From positions 132,316,087-132,380,086 of the forward strand of contig CP136061.1 of assembly GCA_032622095.1 (NCBI GenBank): a DNA stretch of 64,000 bases, in the 5' to 3' direction. This document shows, one piece after another, positions 22,772 through 34,304 of this stretch. Source of the stretch: Siphonodentalium dalli (Eukaryota > Mollusca > Scaphopoda > Gadilida > Siphonodentaliidae). The position numbers and the translations under genes are program-made. Under the pieces are notes generated by a model, which was given only the letters and a program-made list of their open reading frames with translations, was not told where the DNA came from and did not search any database. Positions within the stretch are counted from its first letter, which is position 1; each line of letters opens with the position of its first letter.

Positions 22772-23868
22772 GCCTTCATTATCTTACTTGTTAAACCATG
22801 CATGCCTTTGCTATTTTTTTTTTAATTTAAATTTTTTTTTATTGGAATAAACAGACATCAATGAAGGAATGTAAATATAAACAGAGGTACACATTATTAT
22901 ATATCAAGTGACATTCTTCCAATTCGCTCACATCTCGCTCGCTTCATTTACACGTCTTTCGTACACCATATCCACTCCCAGTGACTGACATGTAAATTGG
23001 GATAAATCGAATATATGTTCATTTTAATATATAAATTCAGATTTTAAAACTTTGAACTTTGTTCATGTGTACGGCGTATCGGTATGACATCTAACCATAG
23101 ACGGCATTTGGGATATTGGCGGGGTATCGTATTTCCGGTTATAATAACTAAGTGAGTTTTCGAGTTGCTATTTTTGCTTTTAAAATTTATTCTTTAAAGT
23201 TCTTTATTCTTGTTCATTATAGTGGGGGTTTGTTTTAATACTTCTGTTTCCATCAGGAGAAGATAATCTGAGTAATCCGCACTAATTTCGCCTATGACTC
23301 TTTCACATATTAATAGACCTTTTTTTTTTTTACACATAATCATTAATCTTTTCTGCTATATCGGTTTTATGAGTGATTTTGATTTGGTTATCCACAAATA
23401 TAGAAGGAAATGAATTTGAATTCGAATCTAATCTTTTGTTCCATTAATATATCACAGTATATATAGTACATTTTCTTTCTTATTCTTATTGTTCTTCTGT
23501 TATATACGTCTGGCATGCAGTACGATTTATATCTGTGTTTTTTCATGTTGATGCCTTCATTTTTTTTGCTAAACAGAGTTAATTTTTTTGCAAATATCGC
23601 CTGTGGCGGATTTGATGAAGTGTTGGTTGCAGTGGTCGGTTTTTTTGCAAGCGAACAAAATGCAAGCGAGGCTGGTATCCGCCAATAGATATGTTTTGAA
23701 TGTTCACATCCTCTCCCGGGAATAGCCAGGCGAATTTTTATTTTAAACTGAACATATAATGCTCCTCTGATTGGACACCTTTCCGTTATCCGAATTGTTT
23801 GTAGATTTTGCCGTCTAATCTATCGATATACACTCTGAAGCTCGGAACAGCAAATCGTAAACTGCTTA
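22772..23868. other. T-rich intergenic DNA
   Basis: Long T-runs, no frame above 60 codons, and no repeats that I could pair. Confidence 0.5.
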
Positions 23869-24126
23869 ATGCCTATAGAATCCGCAAGATGGAAGATATC
23901 TCCGAATGATAATAACAATAGGATATGCAAAATAAGTGGAGAATATTTAGGAGACGAATGCAATTTAGTTATTATGTGCACTCAATTGGATGAAATCAGA
24001 AAACAATATATCCCCGAATATACTATTGGAAGAACTCTATACGAGTTAGAAATGCCATGGACTCCCATCCCTTCAAAATATAAGCCTCATGAAAAGGCTA
24101 TGTGTATTCCTAAGGTGTGCCTTTAA
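23869..24126 (+). CDS. Small open frame, 85 codons, unrecognised
   Basis: ATG-initiated frame ending TAA. The composition is not low-complexity (CISGEYLGDECNLV-like stretch, three tryptophan/proline-rich residues near the end), which makes it more protein-like than neighbouring chance frames. No known domain, signal peptide or membrane segment is visible, and I see no convincing splice sites linking it to other exons. It could be an exon, a very small gene, or chance. Confidence 0.22.
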   Translation: MPIESARWKISPNDNNNRICKISGEYLGDECNLVIMCTQLDEIRKQYIPEYTIGRTLYELEMPWTPIPSKYKPHEKAMCIPKVCL

Positions 24127-24357
24127 GAATGTGTCTTATTCCATGTGAGCGGAATCAGAAATTTATATTTATTGTTATGGGTGAACACGTATATATTGTT
24201 ATGGGTGAACTCGTATAATTATCCCACTTGTTAAGTTTATCGACTATTATTGTATAATATAATTTAATTACTAATTTATATATAATCATGTACGTATATG
24301 GAATGAACAATGACGAACGTGATATACTTTCTGGTATATAAATTCGCGCAGTACTAT

Positions 24358-24412
24358 TTTTCGCTCAGTTTTGAATTCGCACGCACCTATCTGCGCGTAT
24401 TCAAAACTGACA
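24358..24412. repeat. Short hairpin
   Basis: TCAGTTTTGAATTCGCACGC and GCGCGTATTCAAAACTGA pair with a small loop. Confidence 0.6.
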
Positions 24413-24548
24413 AAAATATTTTCGTAAAAGTCTTGGATCTGATGACAGTTTCGGTTTCCAGTTAGTGTAGTCGTGGGAGAGTTGAACTCGGAATAAATTA
24501 GATACACGCTGATGTTGGTGTCATTCGACGCGGAAAAACATCAGGAAC

Positions 24549-25889
24549 AACATATCCAAAATCCGCTCGTTGGAAAATTCAGGATCCATTGCAAGATGGA
24601 AAATGCTGAATTTCTTCGGTAAATGCTCCCAATTAATGGCAAATTCGTAATAAATTGAAATGTACACAAACAATTCATATTCGTAAACCATATCTGTATA
24701 ATGTATGTCACAAAATGGACCAATTCGAATGAAATTTACATTTTGTGCAAAATTTAATAGCTAGTCTTATAAGAATGAACAAACGCTCGAATTATTCGAG
24801 GAAGAATTATTACAAAGTATAATAGAACCGTTTGATCAGAGATGTACGAATACGTTCTAATGTACGAGAGATCAGGCGAAAGCAGGGTCTCGTGCAACGG
24901 TTAAATCTAGACTTTTGTGTGTCCAGAAATGGAAAAGTAACGCAGTTTTATCTGTACTCTTTATCTTGAAACGTGTGATATATGTGTAATTAAACAGTTT
25001 ATTGAGATTTGGTAGCGATGTATTGATTATGTGACATTTTCTAGAAGCAGAAATATATGTACTCTCAGAGCAGTCTCACGAACGTGACCGATAATAATTT
25101 ATTTTGATATCTACAACATCAAATCCTTTCAAAACTTACTGCTATATATAGAACAGTATGAGATAATGAGAGATATTCATATATTAATGGGTCAAATGTG
25201 TAGATCCGTGTCTCAAAATAGTAATCATAATTGCCTCCGATCATGTGATGAAATAAGAATATTTCGTTTTTATCAGAAGAATGCATGGAGGTATATTATG
25301 AACGCAATTTATCAAAACACAAATGAGTACCACAGGCTATCTTCAATAAATTCAAAACTTGACCAAAATTGCTTACATATTCTATGGCAGAAACTGTGTT
25401 TATACCTGGAAATTATAATTGGTTGTATTGGTTGTATATGCGAAACTAACTTACTACGTTTTCTGCAACAGCAGCACCACGGTTACCCATTCTACCTATA
25501 ATGTTACGCATAGCTGCTGCACACAAAATCCAAAACGCTTGCGCTCTCGTAAGATACATTAGAAATAATTCTTACATCTCTGATCAAACTTTTCTATTAT
25601 ATACTCTGCAAGCATTCTTCCTCGCACAATTCGAGCGTGTGTTCACTTTTATAGGACTAGCTATTAAATTTTGCACAAAATTTAAATTTCATTCGTTTTT
25701 ATCCATTTTGTGACACACATTATACATATATGGTTTACGACTAAGCATTGTTTGTGTACATTTCAATTTATTACGAATTTGGCATTAATTGGAGCATTAA
25801 CCGAAGAAATTCAGCATTTCCGATACCAATAGTCATTGTGGATGCCATCTTGGATCATGAATTTTCCCACGAGCGGATTTTGTGGATTT
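24549..25889. mobile_element. Inverted-repeat element, about 1.34 kb with arms of about 340 bp
   Basis: The left arm (24,549-24,890) and the inverted right arm (25,525-25,889) share many blocks: AAAATCCGCTCGT, AATGCTGAATTTCTTCGGT, AAATTCGTAATAAATTGAAA, GTACACAAACAAT and TTGTGCAAAATTTAATAGCT. The middle 630 bp has a 111-codon plus-strand frame (25,166-25,501) with no recognisable domain. A non-autonomous DNA transposon is the likeliest explanation. I could not define a target duplication. Confidence 0.75.
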
Positions 25890-26043
25890 TGGCAAAACAA
25901 CACAAAAATAAAATCCTACGTTGAGCATCCATCATTGAAACGGGAGCCATCCGAAATGCAATCAAACTCCAAATCGTCTGTAACGTAATAAGTTCACGTG
26001 CTCATTCACTATATAGAGGATCTACAACGAGTCCCCAGTTTAA

Positions 26044-26140
26044 AGCGGAATTTACAAAACGAGTCCAGTAAATTAGGTCTGGACCGAGCCTTTGGCGAGG
26101 TCCAGACCTAACTTACTGGACGAGTTTTGTAATTTCCGCT
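26044..26140. repeat. Palindrome, 97 bp
   Basis: AGCGGAA(T)TTACAAAACGAG on the left and CTCGTTTTGTAA-type complement on the right, with AGGTCTGGACC and GGTCCAGACCT flanking a 13-base loop. Confidence 0.9.
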
Positions 26141-26191
26141 ATATAAACATTTATTGCATGATCCAAAACATCTGTAAAACGCACTTAAATC

Positions 26192-26812
26192 CACCTGATA
26201 CAGACCAATGTTACTCTGTAGTAATACAAAACTATTAGTTAAAATTCCTCAGTGATATAGGGTATGTAGCATGCCACGCCAGCCGTTGAGGCATGCCACA
26301 TGTTCTTTGACAAGCTAAACTCGTAACATTGCCACAGGGTAATAACTCTATAAAGAATGTATATTTACGAAATAACGCCGATTTGTATTAGAAATAACAA
26401 CACCACAATAGATCAACTGTGGTGAAATATAAGTAAAATTCTTCTCTTGGGTGGGTGGGCTTGGGGGAGGTTTGGGGTACGCTCTTTAAAAAACTTCTCC
26501 AAATATGCCCGTTATTTCGTCAAAAACACTTCTTCAAATATCTCCGTTATTTAGTTAATAAAAATAATTTCTTATTTCATAATTCGCGCTATTACGTCAT
26601 TTCGATGCATTTTTTATTCCGCAATTTCGCTGTATTTTCCTATTTCGCTTTTTCGTGGTATTTCATATTTCGATAATTCGCTATATTTGACATATTATGG
26701 GATATTGGCATGCCTCAACGGCTGGCGTGGCATGCCACATACCCTTTATCACTGAGGAATTTTAACTAATAGTTTTGTATTACTACAGAGTAACATTGGT
26801 CTGTATCAGGTG
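26192..26812. mobile_element. hAT-like MITE, 621 bp, with 8-bp target duplication
   Basis: The terminal inverted repeats start CACCTGATACAGACC and run about 107 bp with two mismatches (26,192-26,298 and 26,706-26,812). The 8-bp duplication CTTAAATC flanks both ends exactly (26,184-26,191 and 26,813-26,820). An 8-bp duplication is typical of hAT and related superfamilies. No transposase is present, so it is non-autonomous. Confidence 0.88.
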
Positions 26813-26989
26813 CTTAAATCAACAAATGGGACGCGAAAGTAACATCGGCTTCTATAAGGCATGCGATGACGTTTCACGTAACTATTAGTTGTTTGCCCGC
26901 GTAAAGAAATAGTCCCAGATAAATAAAGACTCTTTGGCGCATTTAATGGCGTATATTTAATGACATAACTTTTCAAACTCTTCATTCAT

Positions 26990-27145
26990 GAAAGTTTGTT
27001 GGAAAATATTGGAAGCCATAGTATTTTGAAACGAAATCAAAGGTCGCCTGGCACTATTTCCTGTTATTAAACGAACGTCTAATATCACACTTTATAGAAT
27101 GGGTTTATTGGATGGAATAAGGTTAGGATCATGTAATACATAATT
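26990..27145 (+). repeat. Dispersed repeat, family 4 (plus)
   Basis: Inverted relative of 11,430-11,640, sharing AATATTGGAAGCCATAGTAT and AGAATGGGTTTATTGGAT-type blocks. Confidence 0.65.
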
Positions 27146-27204
27146 ATATCATATATATGTATACACTCGGTGCTCTTTTCCTGTTCACTGTCGTATACGT
27201 TGTA

Positions 27205-27345
27205 GAACGCGAATCATATTTGGGTGTCCCTGTGCCATGGACATGTTGGTAAGGTGCATGGTGCACCACAGGCCAACATAAGCTATTCAGTCAATGATGG
27301 CGAAGATGGTTCGATTCCCGATAAGCATGCGGGTATAAATGTATG
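27205..27345 (+). mobile_element. Possible tRNA-derived SINE head
   Basis: GGTTCGATTCCC at about 27,309 matches the pol III B-box consensus. About 65 bases upstream, CATGTTGGTAAGGTGC resembles an A-box. The stretch between does not fold into a clear tRNA cloverleaf, which fits a SINE head or chance better than a functional tRNA gene. Confidence 0.3.
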
Positions 27346-27824
27346 TACAGTGGGTGGGGTGTTAATTTGTTTAGCTGTCACAACAATAGTAGGAAACACC
27401 ACGCACATGCATGATAGGTTGAAAGTGTACTCGTAGTTATCAACAGTTAGAAAGTTCATACCTGACACAACAGTAGTTGAAAAATTCACACAAACAATAG
27501 GTTGACATTGTTCTCGTAGTTTGATATTTATTAGTGCGGAATTTGTTGTTTTTATACCAACATATGCATACGTTAGGTCAACAGTGTGGACTGAAATGGA
27601 CATCGGATGCTAGGATTTGGCAATTTTCGAGTTCAGATTTTTTTTAACGTATCAGACTGGTCCCTCTCCCGTAGTCAATGAATGAAAGTTTCAATGACAC
27701 TGTAGCTCAACTTGGATAGGGAATAATTTCAAGTGTTACAGTCAATGGAGCGATTAGGAATGCGGAAAGTTGAAATGTCTATAAGTAATCCTCGATTATC
27801 AACATGAAGAGATGAAGTAAAATC

Positions 27825-28275
27825 CAAGACGGCCGCTGGCGACTAGGTTTTCCAATGAAATTCAAAAACATTTGATAGCTCGCATCTAGTAGATCAATAT
27901 CAAGTTCAATATGAAGTTTAGTGGTGATCGGATGAGAGAAATGGACTGCAGTGTGCCAAAGGATTTAGTCATGTAAAGAGTAAAATACAAGATGGCTGCC
28001 GGCAGCCATGTTTTTTTATGGCCGAATGACCCCAAAATGACTCATTCCGATCTAAATGTCAATGGCAACAGCCATGACAAATTTCATGATGAACGACCAA
28101 AGACATGACCTGTAGACCATGCCAAATGATTTAGTCATGCAAAGAGCTAAATCCAAAATCTGCCGGCGGCCATGTTTTATTGCTGAATGACCCCAAATGA
28201 CTCGGTCCCATCTACATGTCAATATTAACATCCACGATTAATTTCATGATGATCAGACGAACACTCAGGATGCCA
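27825..28275. repeat. Tandem repeat, about 165-bp unit, 2-3 copies
   Basis: Direct copies marked by TGCCAAA(G/T)GATTTAGTCATG, AAGATGGC/TGCCGG...GGCCATGTTTT and GAATGACCCCAAAATGACTC. The copies are diverged. The GGCAGCCAT core links it to family 5 at 18 and 19.4 kb. Confidence 0.65.
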
Positions 28276-28386
28276 AGCTCAAAGTTGAGCTAAAAACTGC
28301 TAATCAATTTAAGAAACACAAATCGCAGTCTGAAGTTGCCTGGAGTTACATCACCAGATGCTAGGATTAATTTTGACTATACGGTC

Positions 28387-28399
28387 GTGTGTGTGTGTG

Positions 28400-28436
<37 letters not shown>
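28387..28436. repeat. (GT)n microsatellite
   Basis: GT run of about 50 bases with one GAGG interruption, 115 bp upstream of a candidate gene start. Confidence 0.95.
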
Positions 28437-28441
<5 letters not shown>

Positions 28442-28550
28442 ATAAATGGCGTTATAATTTCTAACCGTTTTTTTCCTTCATTTTAGGGCACATAATGCAG
28501 ATTGGCTTTGTTCTTAAATTCATTATCAATATGTCTTAGATAATGATAAA

Positions 28551-29754
28551 ATGTCCCTTCAATCTCGACGGCAATCAATTTCTACCTCACTGTACAGATC
28601 AAGAGGGATAACCCTATTACATTCGGGAACAAAAAGCGCACAACTTACGTTTGCTGTTGCATTCTATTGTGCAATGGGCACCAATAACGCACGAGGTACG
28701 ATATCGACGTATGAAAACGGTATGTATTCGAAGCTATATAATGGCATTATATCGTCTACCTCGTGTCATTGTTAGTTAGAGCGATCGTGGATGGTACTGG
28801 TTTTATATGCAGCTTATGTTCACACGATTAAATGAAAATATTCGGATGTTTTCGTGAGGATTTTATAACCGATTATAAATCATGAAAGCTTTCTTCCACA
28901 TCTGACATATGTATCTCTTCGAATACGACTTGCGGACATAGGCTGGTTGATTATTCAATTATTCCGGGTAAAAGAAAAATAAAGAATATTTGAACATAGT
29001 TTTTCGTTGTGGAAGCTATATATATATCAACGAAGGAATACTCAACATTACAGCTAAATCCGGGATGCGCAATAATTTAGTATTTCCTATAAATAAGAAC
29101 AGAAAACGACAGCGCCCGCTTCTGAAAAGATATCACAGCATGCCGACATGTATGAGCGATAAATCATGTCCATATTCATCTCGGGTTCGGTTAGACAGTC
29201 TCGGGAAAGCTCTCTCAGATATGACGCTAGTTACCATGGCAACGCACAACTCGGAAGATAGACGGGCGAGAGTTGAACAACGAGAAAAGACAAGCTCTTC
29301 TGGAGATGATGACGCACGAGAAATGCGCTCACTTGATTGCAAGTACGATATAATTAACGAAAATAAATGTGGATGTTCTGTGGGAATGGTAGGAAGACGC
29401 CATTCGTTGAAGCTGTTCAGCCACAAACCGAATGTAAAGCGCATTACCAGAAGAAGATCGAGTGTCCATTCGCGACAGCATACGGATATGTACTGCCTAA
29501 AGGCGTATAGTGACTATACATGTAGTCTTCCTCTGCACCCAAATTTGTCGAAATATAAGTGCGTGTTAGAAGAGGCACAGAAGAGCTTCATGCGGTTTAT
29601 AGGTAAAGACTTGCTATCATTAAATCTCTCGGCCAATGGTGAATTAAATTCGGGAGAAGATTTCCGGGACGTTCTTGTATATGAGACAAACCTGTCTGAA
29701 AGGGACGCAGGGTCTTCGCAGTTGGTTGGTGTGCGAAATGATAAAAGGCTGTAA
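28551..29754 (+). CDS. Candidate two-exon gene, 281-residue basic protein, unrecognised
   Basis: Proposed exon 1 is 28,551-28,695 (ATG start, 48 codons plus one base), ending CGAG before donor GTACGA. Proposed exon 2 is 29,054-29,754, starting after acceptor TTACAG and ending TAA. The split codon (G then CT, alanine) keeps frame. Exon 1 has a short hydrophobic stretch (LTFAVAFYCAMG). Exon 2 is rich in Arg/Lys/Ser (RRHSLKLF, KRITRRRSSVH) with many potential phosphorylation sites and no membrane segment. No known domain is visible. Without exon 1, the same frame has an ATG at 29,065 giving about 229 residues. The long uninterrupted second frame in AT-rich DNA supports coding; the splice proposal is inference. 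Confidence 0.5.
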
Positions 29755-30232
29755 ATTGTTATTTTCACAATAGAATAATTCTCCCATAACGATATTTCGT
29801 ATGTTGAAACCGCTATTATGTATACATTACTATTACAGTGATTTGAGAGACCTACAAAGCTTTTGTGTGGAATGATTGTTGTTGATGAATTGGCAATATT
29901 TGTTTTATAGAAGATGCTATTTTATCTGCTGACACGGAGGCATAACTGTATAAAGTGTTTTATGATACGCTCAACAATAGATTATAGAAAACATCGCTAA
30001 CATGTTATTATCGTTATCCACCGCTAGCAGTGAAGCTATAGAAATTACACTTTCATATAGTTACTTTGACGTTACGGACGTCCATGACGTAACTGAATTT
30101 CTGGAATAACTATCATCGAATTGTAAAATGTTAACCATATATATAGTAGCATTAGTATAGTTTTATTATGAAGAAGTAGATTTGAATGTGATCCGGTTAT
30201 AATGGGTATATACAGCACGCGTAAAAAAAAAA

Positions 30233-30369
30233 ATCTAGTGTTTTCAGTGGATACCGAAAATTATCTCATTCGTGACCGCGACAAATGTTTATTTTTAGCT
30301 CGTGGCAAGCTACTCCCGTGTCTCGGTCACTCATGAGAAAATTTTCGGTATCCACTCAAAACACTAGAT
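30233..30369. mobile_element. Inverted-repeat MITE (copy A)
   Basis: ATCTAGTGTTTTCAGTGGAT with CCGAAAAT...CTCATTCGTGACC pairs with GGTCACTCATGAG...ATTTTCGG and ATCCACTCAAAACACTAGAT. The arms are about 50 bp and the loop about 40 bp. Confidence 0.85.
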
Positions 30370-30694
30370 ATCCTCTCTATAGTATACATATATACTTGAT
30401 CACCTCAAATAATGTTCTGTATATATATATGTACTCCCCACCCCACACAAAGATATCCATGGATTCTATAACACACATGCACTTCAAAAGTTCAAATGAT
30501 TAAATATAAGCCCTACCCAACTCGTCATAATTATACCAACTATATACTGTTTATATTTCTCATTGTTATTATAAATTTGAATATCGTCTAGTCCCTTATG
30601 CATGTGTATATAATGCATTTATAATACATTATTTGAAATAAAATATTTATATATTATAAAGTTGTCTGAACCGGGCTAGTATATTGTGAGCTTT

Positions 30695-32425
30695 GAACAA
30701 CATCAGACCCCCAAAGTCGTTCAAAATTCCGCCCACCGGAACATCAGTCTCCCGAGGTCATTATAAATTCCGCCCACCCGGAACAATATCAGACTCCAAA
30801 GTGGACTAGAGACTGGCTCTATGGCGCTCCGACGCTCTGCTCTGTTCGCCGTCATGACGTGGTAGTATAGAGCCAGTGTCTAGTCCAACTCCAAAGGTCA
30901 ATATAAATTCCATCCATGCATCCGGAACAACACCAGACTCCCAAAGTCATTATAAATTCCGCCCACCCGAAATAACATCAGACCCCCAAAGTCATTATAA
31001 ATTCCGCCCACCCGGAACATCAGACTCCCAAGGTCATTATAAATTCCGCCCACCGGAACAACATCAGACTCACAAAGTCATTATAAATTCCGCCCGCCCG
31101 GAACAACATCAGACTCCCAAGGTCATTATAAATTCCGCCCACCCGGAACAACATCAGACTCCCAAGGTCATTATAAATTCCGCCCGTCCGGAACAACATC
31201 AGACTCCCAAGGTCATTATAAATTTCGCCACCCGGAACATCAGACTCCCAAAGTCAATATAAATTCCCCCACCCGGAACAAGATTAGACTCCCAAAGTCA
31301 TTATAAATTCCGCCCACCCGGAACAACATTAGACCCGCGAAGTAATTATAAATTCAACCCACCCGGAACAACATCAGACTCCCAAAGTCATTATAAATTC
31401 CGCCCGTCCGGAACAACATCAGACTCCCAAGGTCATTATAAATTCCGCCCGTCCGGAACAACATCAGACTCCCAAGGTCATTATAAATTTCGCCACCCGG
31501 AACATCAGACTCCCAAGGCCATTATAAATTCCACCCACCCGGAACAACATCAGACTCCCAAAGTCATTATAAATTCCACCCACCCGGAACATCAGACCCC
31601 CCCCCGAAGTCATTATAAATTCCGCCCACCGGAACATCAGACACCCAAGGTCATTATAAATTCCGCCCACCCGGAACAACATCAGACTCCCAAAGTCATT
31701 ATAAATTCCGCCCAACCGGAACAACACCATACTCCCAAAGTCATTATAAATTCCGCCCACCCGGAACAACATCAGACTCCCAGTCATTATAAATTCCGCC
31801 CACCCGGAACATCAGACCCCCGAAGTCATTATAAATTCCGCCCACCCGGGACATCAGACCCCCAAAGTTATTATAAATTCCGCCCACCCGGAACTACATC
31901 AGACTCCCAAGGTCATTATAAATTCCGCCCACCCGGAACAACATCAGACTCTCAAAGTCATTATAAATTACACCCACCCGGAACAACATCAGACCCCCGA
32001 AGTCATTATAAATTATGCCCACCCGGAACAAGATCAGACCCCCAAAGTCATTATAAATTCCGCCCAACCGGAACATCATCAGACTCCCAAAGTCATTTTA
32101 TATTCCGGCCACCCGGAACAACATCAGACTCCCAAAGTCATTATAAATTCCGCCCACCCGGAAAATCATCAGACTCGTAAAAGTCATTATGAATTCCGCC
32201 CACCCGGAACAACATCAGACTCCCAAAGTCATTAGAAATTCCGCCCACCCGGAAAATCATCAGAGTCCCAAAGTCATTATGATTTCCGCCCACCCGGAAC
32301 AACACCAGACTCCCAAAGTCATTATAAATTCCGCCCACCCGGAACAACATCAGACTCCCAAAGTCATTATGATTTCCGCCCACCCGGAACAACACCAGAC
32401 TCCCAGTCAATATAAATTCGATCCA
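30695..32425. repeat. 45-bp minisatellite array (copy A)
   Basis: About 38-40 units containing CATTATAAATTCCGCCCACC, CGGAACAACATCAGACTCCC and AAAGT. Most units are 45 bp, with variants shorter by multiples of three (AACATCAG for AACAACATCAG) or by other lengths. Because the unit length is divisible by three, long open frames arise on both strands. They share the repeat's periodicity and are not genes. Confidence 0.95.
30802..30887. mobile_element. 86-bp MITE with 9-bp target duplication inside minisatellite (A)
   Basis: The ends TGGACTAGAGACTGGCTCTA and its complement (one mismatch over 21 bp) enclose a 44-base middle. ACTCCAAAG, a piece of the minisatellite unit, is duplicated exactly on both sides (30,793-30,801 and 30,888-30,896). 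A 9-bp duplication fits a Mutator-like origin. Confidence 0.88.
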
Positions 32426-32559
32426 CCCCATATACTACGAAAAATAAGTATCGATATGTGCTCAATTTAGTATTGCATCAGCAAACTGGTGCATACAGAC
32501 GGATTCTTATTATTGCGTGTACATAAAAACACACGTGCGCGTGCGTGTGTGTATAATAA

Positions 32560-33125
32560 GGAAATGTCCAGATAACAAGTGCAACAACAGCTGTTTGTTG
32601 AAATTATTATCTGAACATTTCTTAAGGGAACTATATACACTCGTCAATCAGTATTTAGTAACCAAAGGGTTAAAAGAGGGGATTCCCAAATCACAAACAT
32701 ATCGCTGGTGAGGTAAATGTACATCAGGTTTAAACTGGGAACGATTTATTCGAAAAATAAATTGATTAATTCTGAGAAAAATAACATAGGAGAAATACAA
32801 AATGTCCAATGAACGGACAAAGGTACATGTATAGGTGAGCGATTTTTCACATACATTTCTGCTTCAGTTTAACCCTTTATTTACTAAATGGATTCCGCCA
32901 TTCAGTTAAAAAAGTATACATAGGTATATGGTTTATATTATTCATCTGAAGGGATATTTCGAGAATAAAAGCAGATGACATATTTTACAAGTGCGGAAGG
33001 ATACCTATTCATTGGTGGGAAATGTTTAGATAATAAGTTCAACAGAACGGCTGATATGAGTTTGTTGAACATGGAATTACTACTCGCCAATTAGTATTCA
33101 GTAAAGAAAGGATTAATAAGACAGC
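32560..33125. mobile_element. MITE family 1, long copy (A)
   Basis: GGAAATGTCCAGATAACAAG and ATTATTATCTGAACATTTC form a hairpin at the left. ACCAAAGGGTTAAAAG and TTTAACCCTTTATTTACTAA also pair. A second GGGAAATGTTTAGATAATAA hairpin follows near 33,020. It is a composite of two or more related units, non-coding. Confidence 0.6.
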
Positions 33126-33180
33126 AGACTATTTTCTGGAAGATTGCGGGTGCGCACCAACCGCGCGAGTTTCTAAATAC

Positions 33181-33407
33181 AGTAATGTAATCGACTCCTT
33201 AACAACAGCAGAAATATGGGTAACTTTTCAGGATTTAGTCGGAAATATGGCTTGTTGCCATTCATCGGAAAGCTCTCGGCGAGAGCTTTCCGATGAATGG
33301 CAACAGAGCTTTCCGATGAATGGCAACAAGCCATATTTCCGACTAAATCTTGAAAAGTTACCCATAATTCTGCTGTGGTTAAAGTGTCGATTATTTAGAG
33401 TATTACT
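33181..33407. mobile_element. Palindromic MITE, family 3 (copy A)
   Basis: Same family as 8,838-9,048. Copy A has an extra 23 bp near the tip of the hairpin: the unit starting GAGCTTTCCGATGAATGG at 33,283 is repeated at 33,306. Copy B and the 8.8-kb member lack it. Confidence 0.88.
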
Positions 33408-33409
33408 GT

Positions 33410-34304
33410 ATCATGGGATTGACGTGCAACGGCAGCGGTTCCTAAACATACTTCCGAAGCGGGGTGATCGGTCTGAACACCACTACATTTTTTGCATTGA
33501 ATTCAACTTCGTCCGTATTCGGTCGTGACCGCAAATATGGCCATTCTAGATAGCGCTTACTGTTTCCTGAAATCGCATGTGGAAATCCACTATATAGATC
33601 GATTTAAATATTACCAAAATAGATACATTTCCGTCATGAAATACCTTTTAAAAGGAAATCAACGATTCAAATATTTGGGTTGTTCGAATGTTCGTTTCCT
33701 TTTGGAAACTTCTATTCAAAGTTGAATTACGGCGAACAAAGACGAAATATATATGATGCGAAAAAATACATTGAAAAATAATTGATTTCAAAAATCGATA
33801 TCTAATAACTCTGAGCTTTGATAGGTGGGTTCCTCGAATCAGATATCTTTTACGCCCGAATCCAAATAAATAGTAACTGATGGGCGCTTAATCGGTTTAT
33901 ACGCATCTTTAAATAAACAGTCGTCCATTCGTCCCGAACAAATCGCCAATAAACAAACGGGAATGATTTCGCAACCAGGTTCAATTTATTTAATTTATAT
34001 GAAAGGACGACGTTGTTTGCTGGTCATTTTGATACACAGTTTATTGAAATACCTGCGTTGAGCAAATTATTCGATGTGAGCCGCAGCAGATTTTCAAATC
34101 ACTTTAAACTGTTTGACATGCAGGCATACTGATACAATGGCCGGCTTGACATATCTTCCATATTTCCAGCTCGCGTGATTTTATATACTCTTTTTTTTTT
34201 TTTTTTTCGTGCCACAATAACTCCATGCAATCCCAATTATCACAACACAAAGGTCGCTCGGAACAAATCATTCCACGTATTGATCACCAATATATGCACG
34301 TATA
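33410..34304. other. Non-coding part of duplication, copy A
   Basis: No supported gene. A poly-T run lies near 34,190-34,207. Matches 47,612-48,500 in copy B. Confidence 0.5.

Noticed and set aside
27211-27330. Functional tRNA gene
   Set aside because: Only the B-box is convincing; no acceptor stem or anticodon arm can be drawn.
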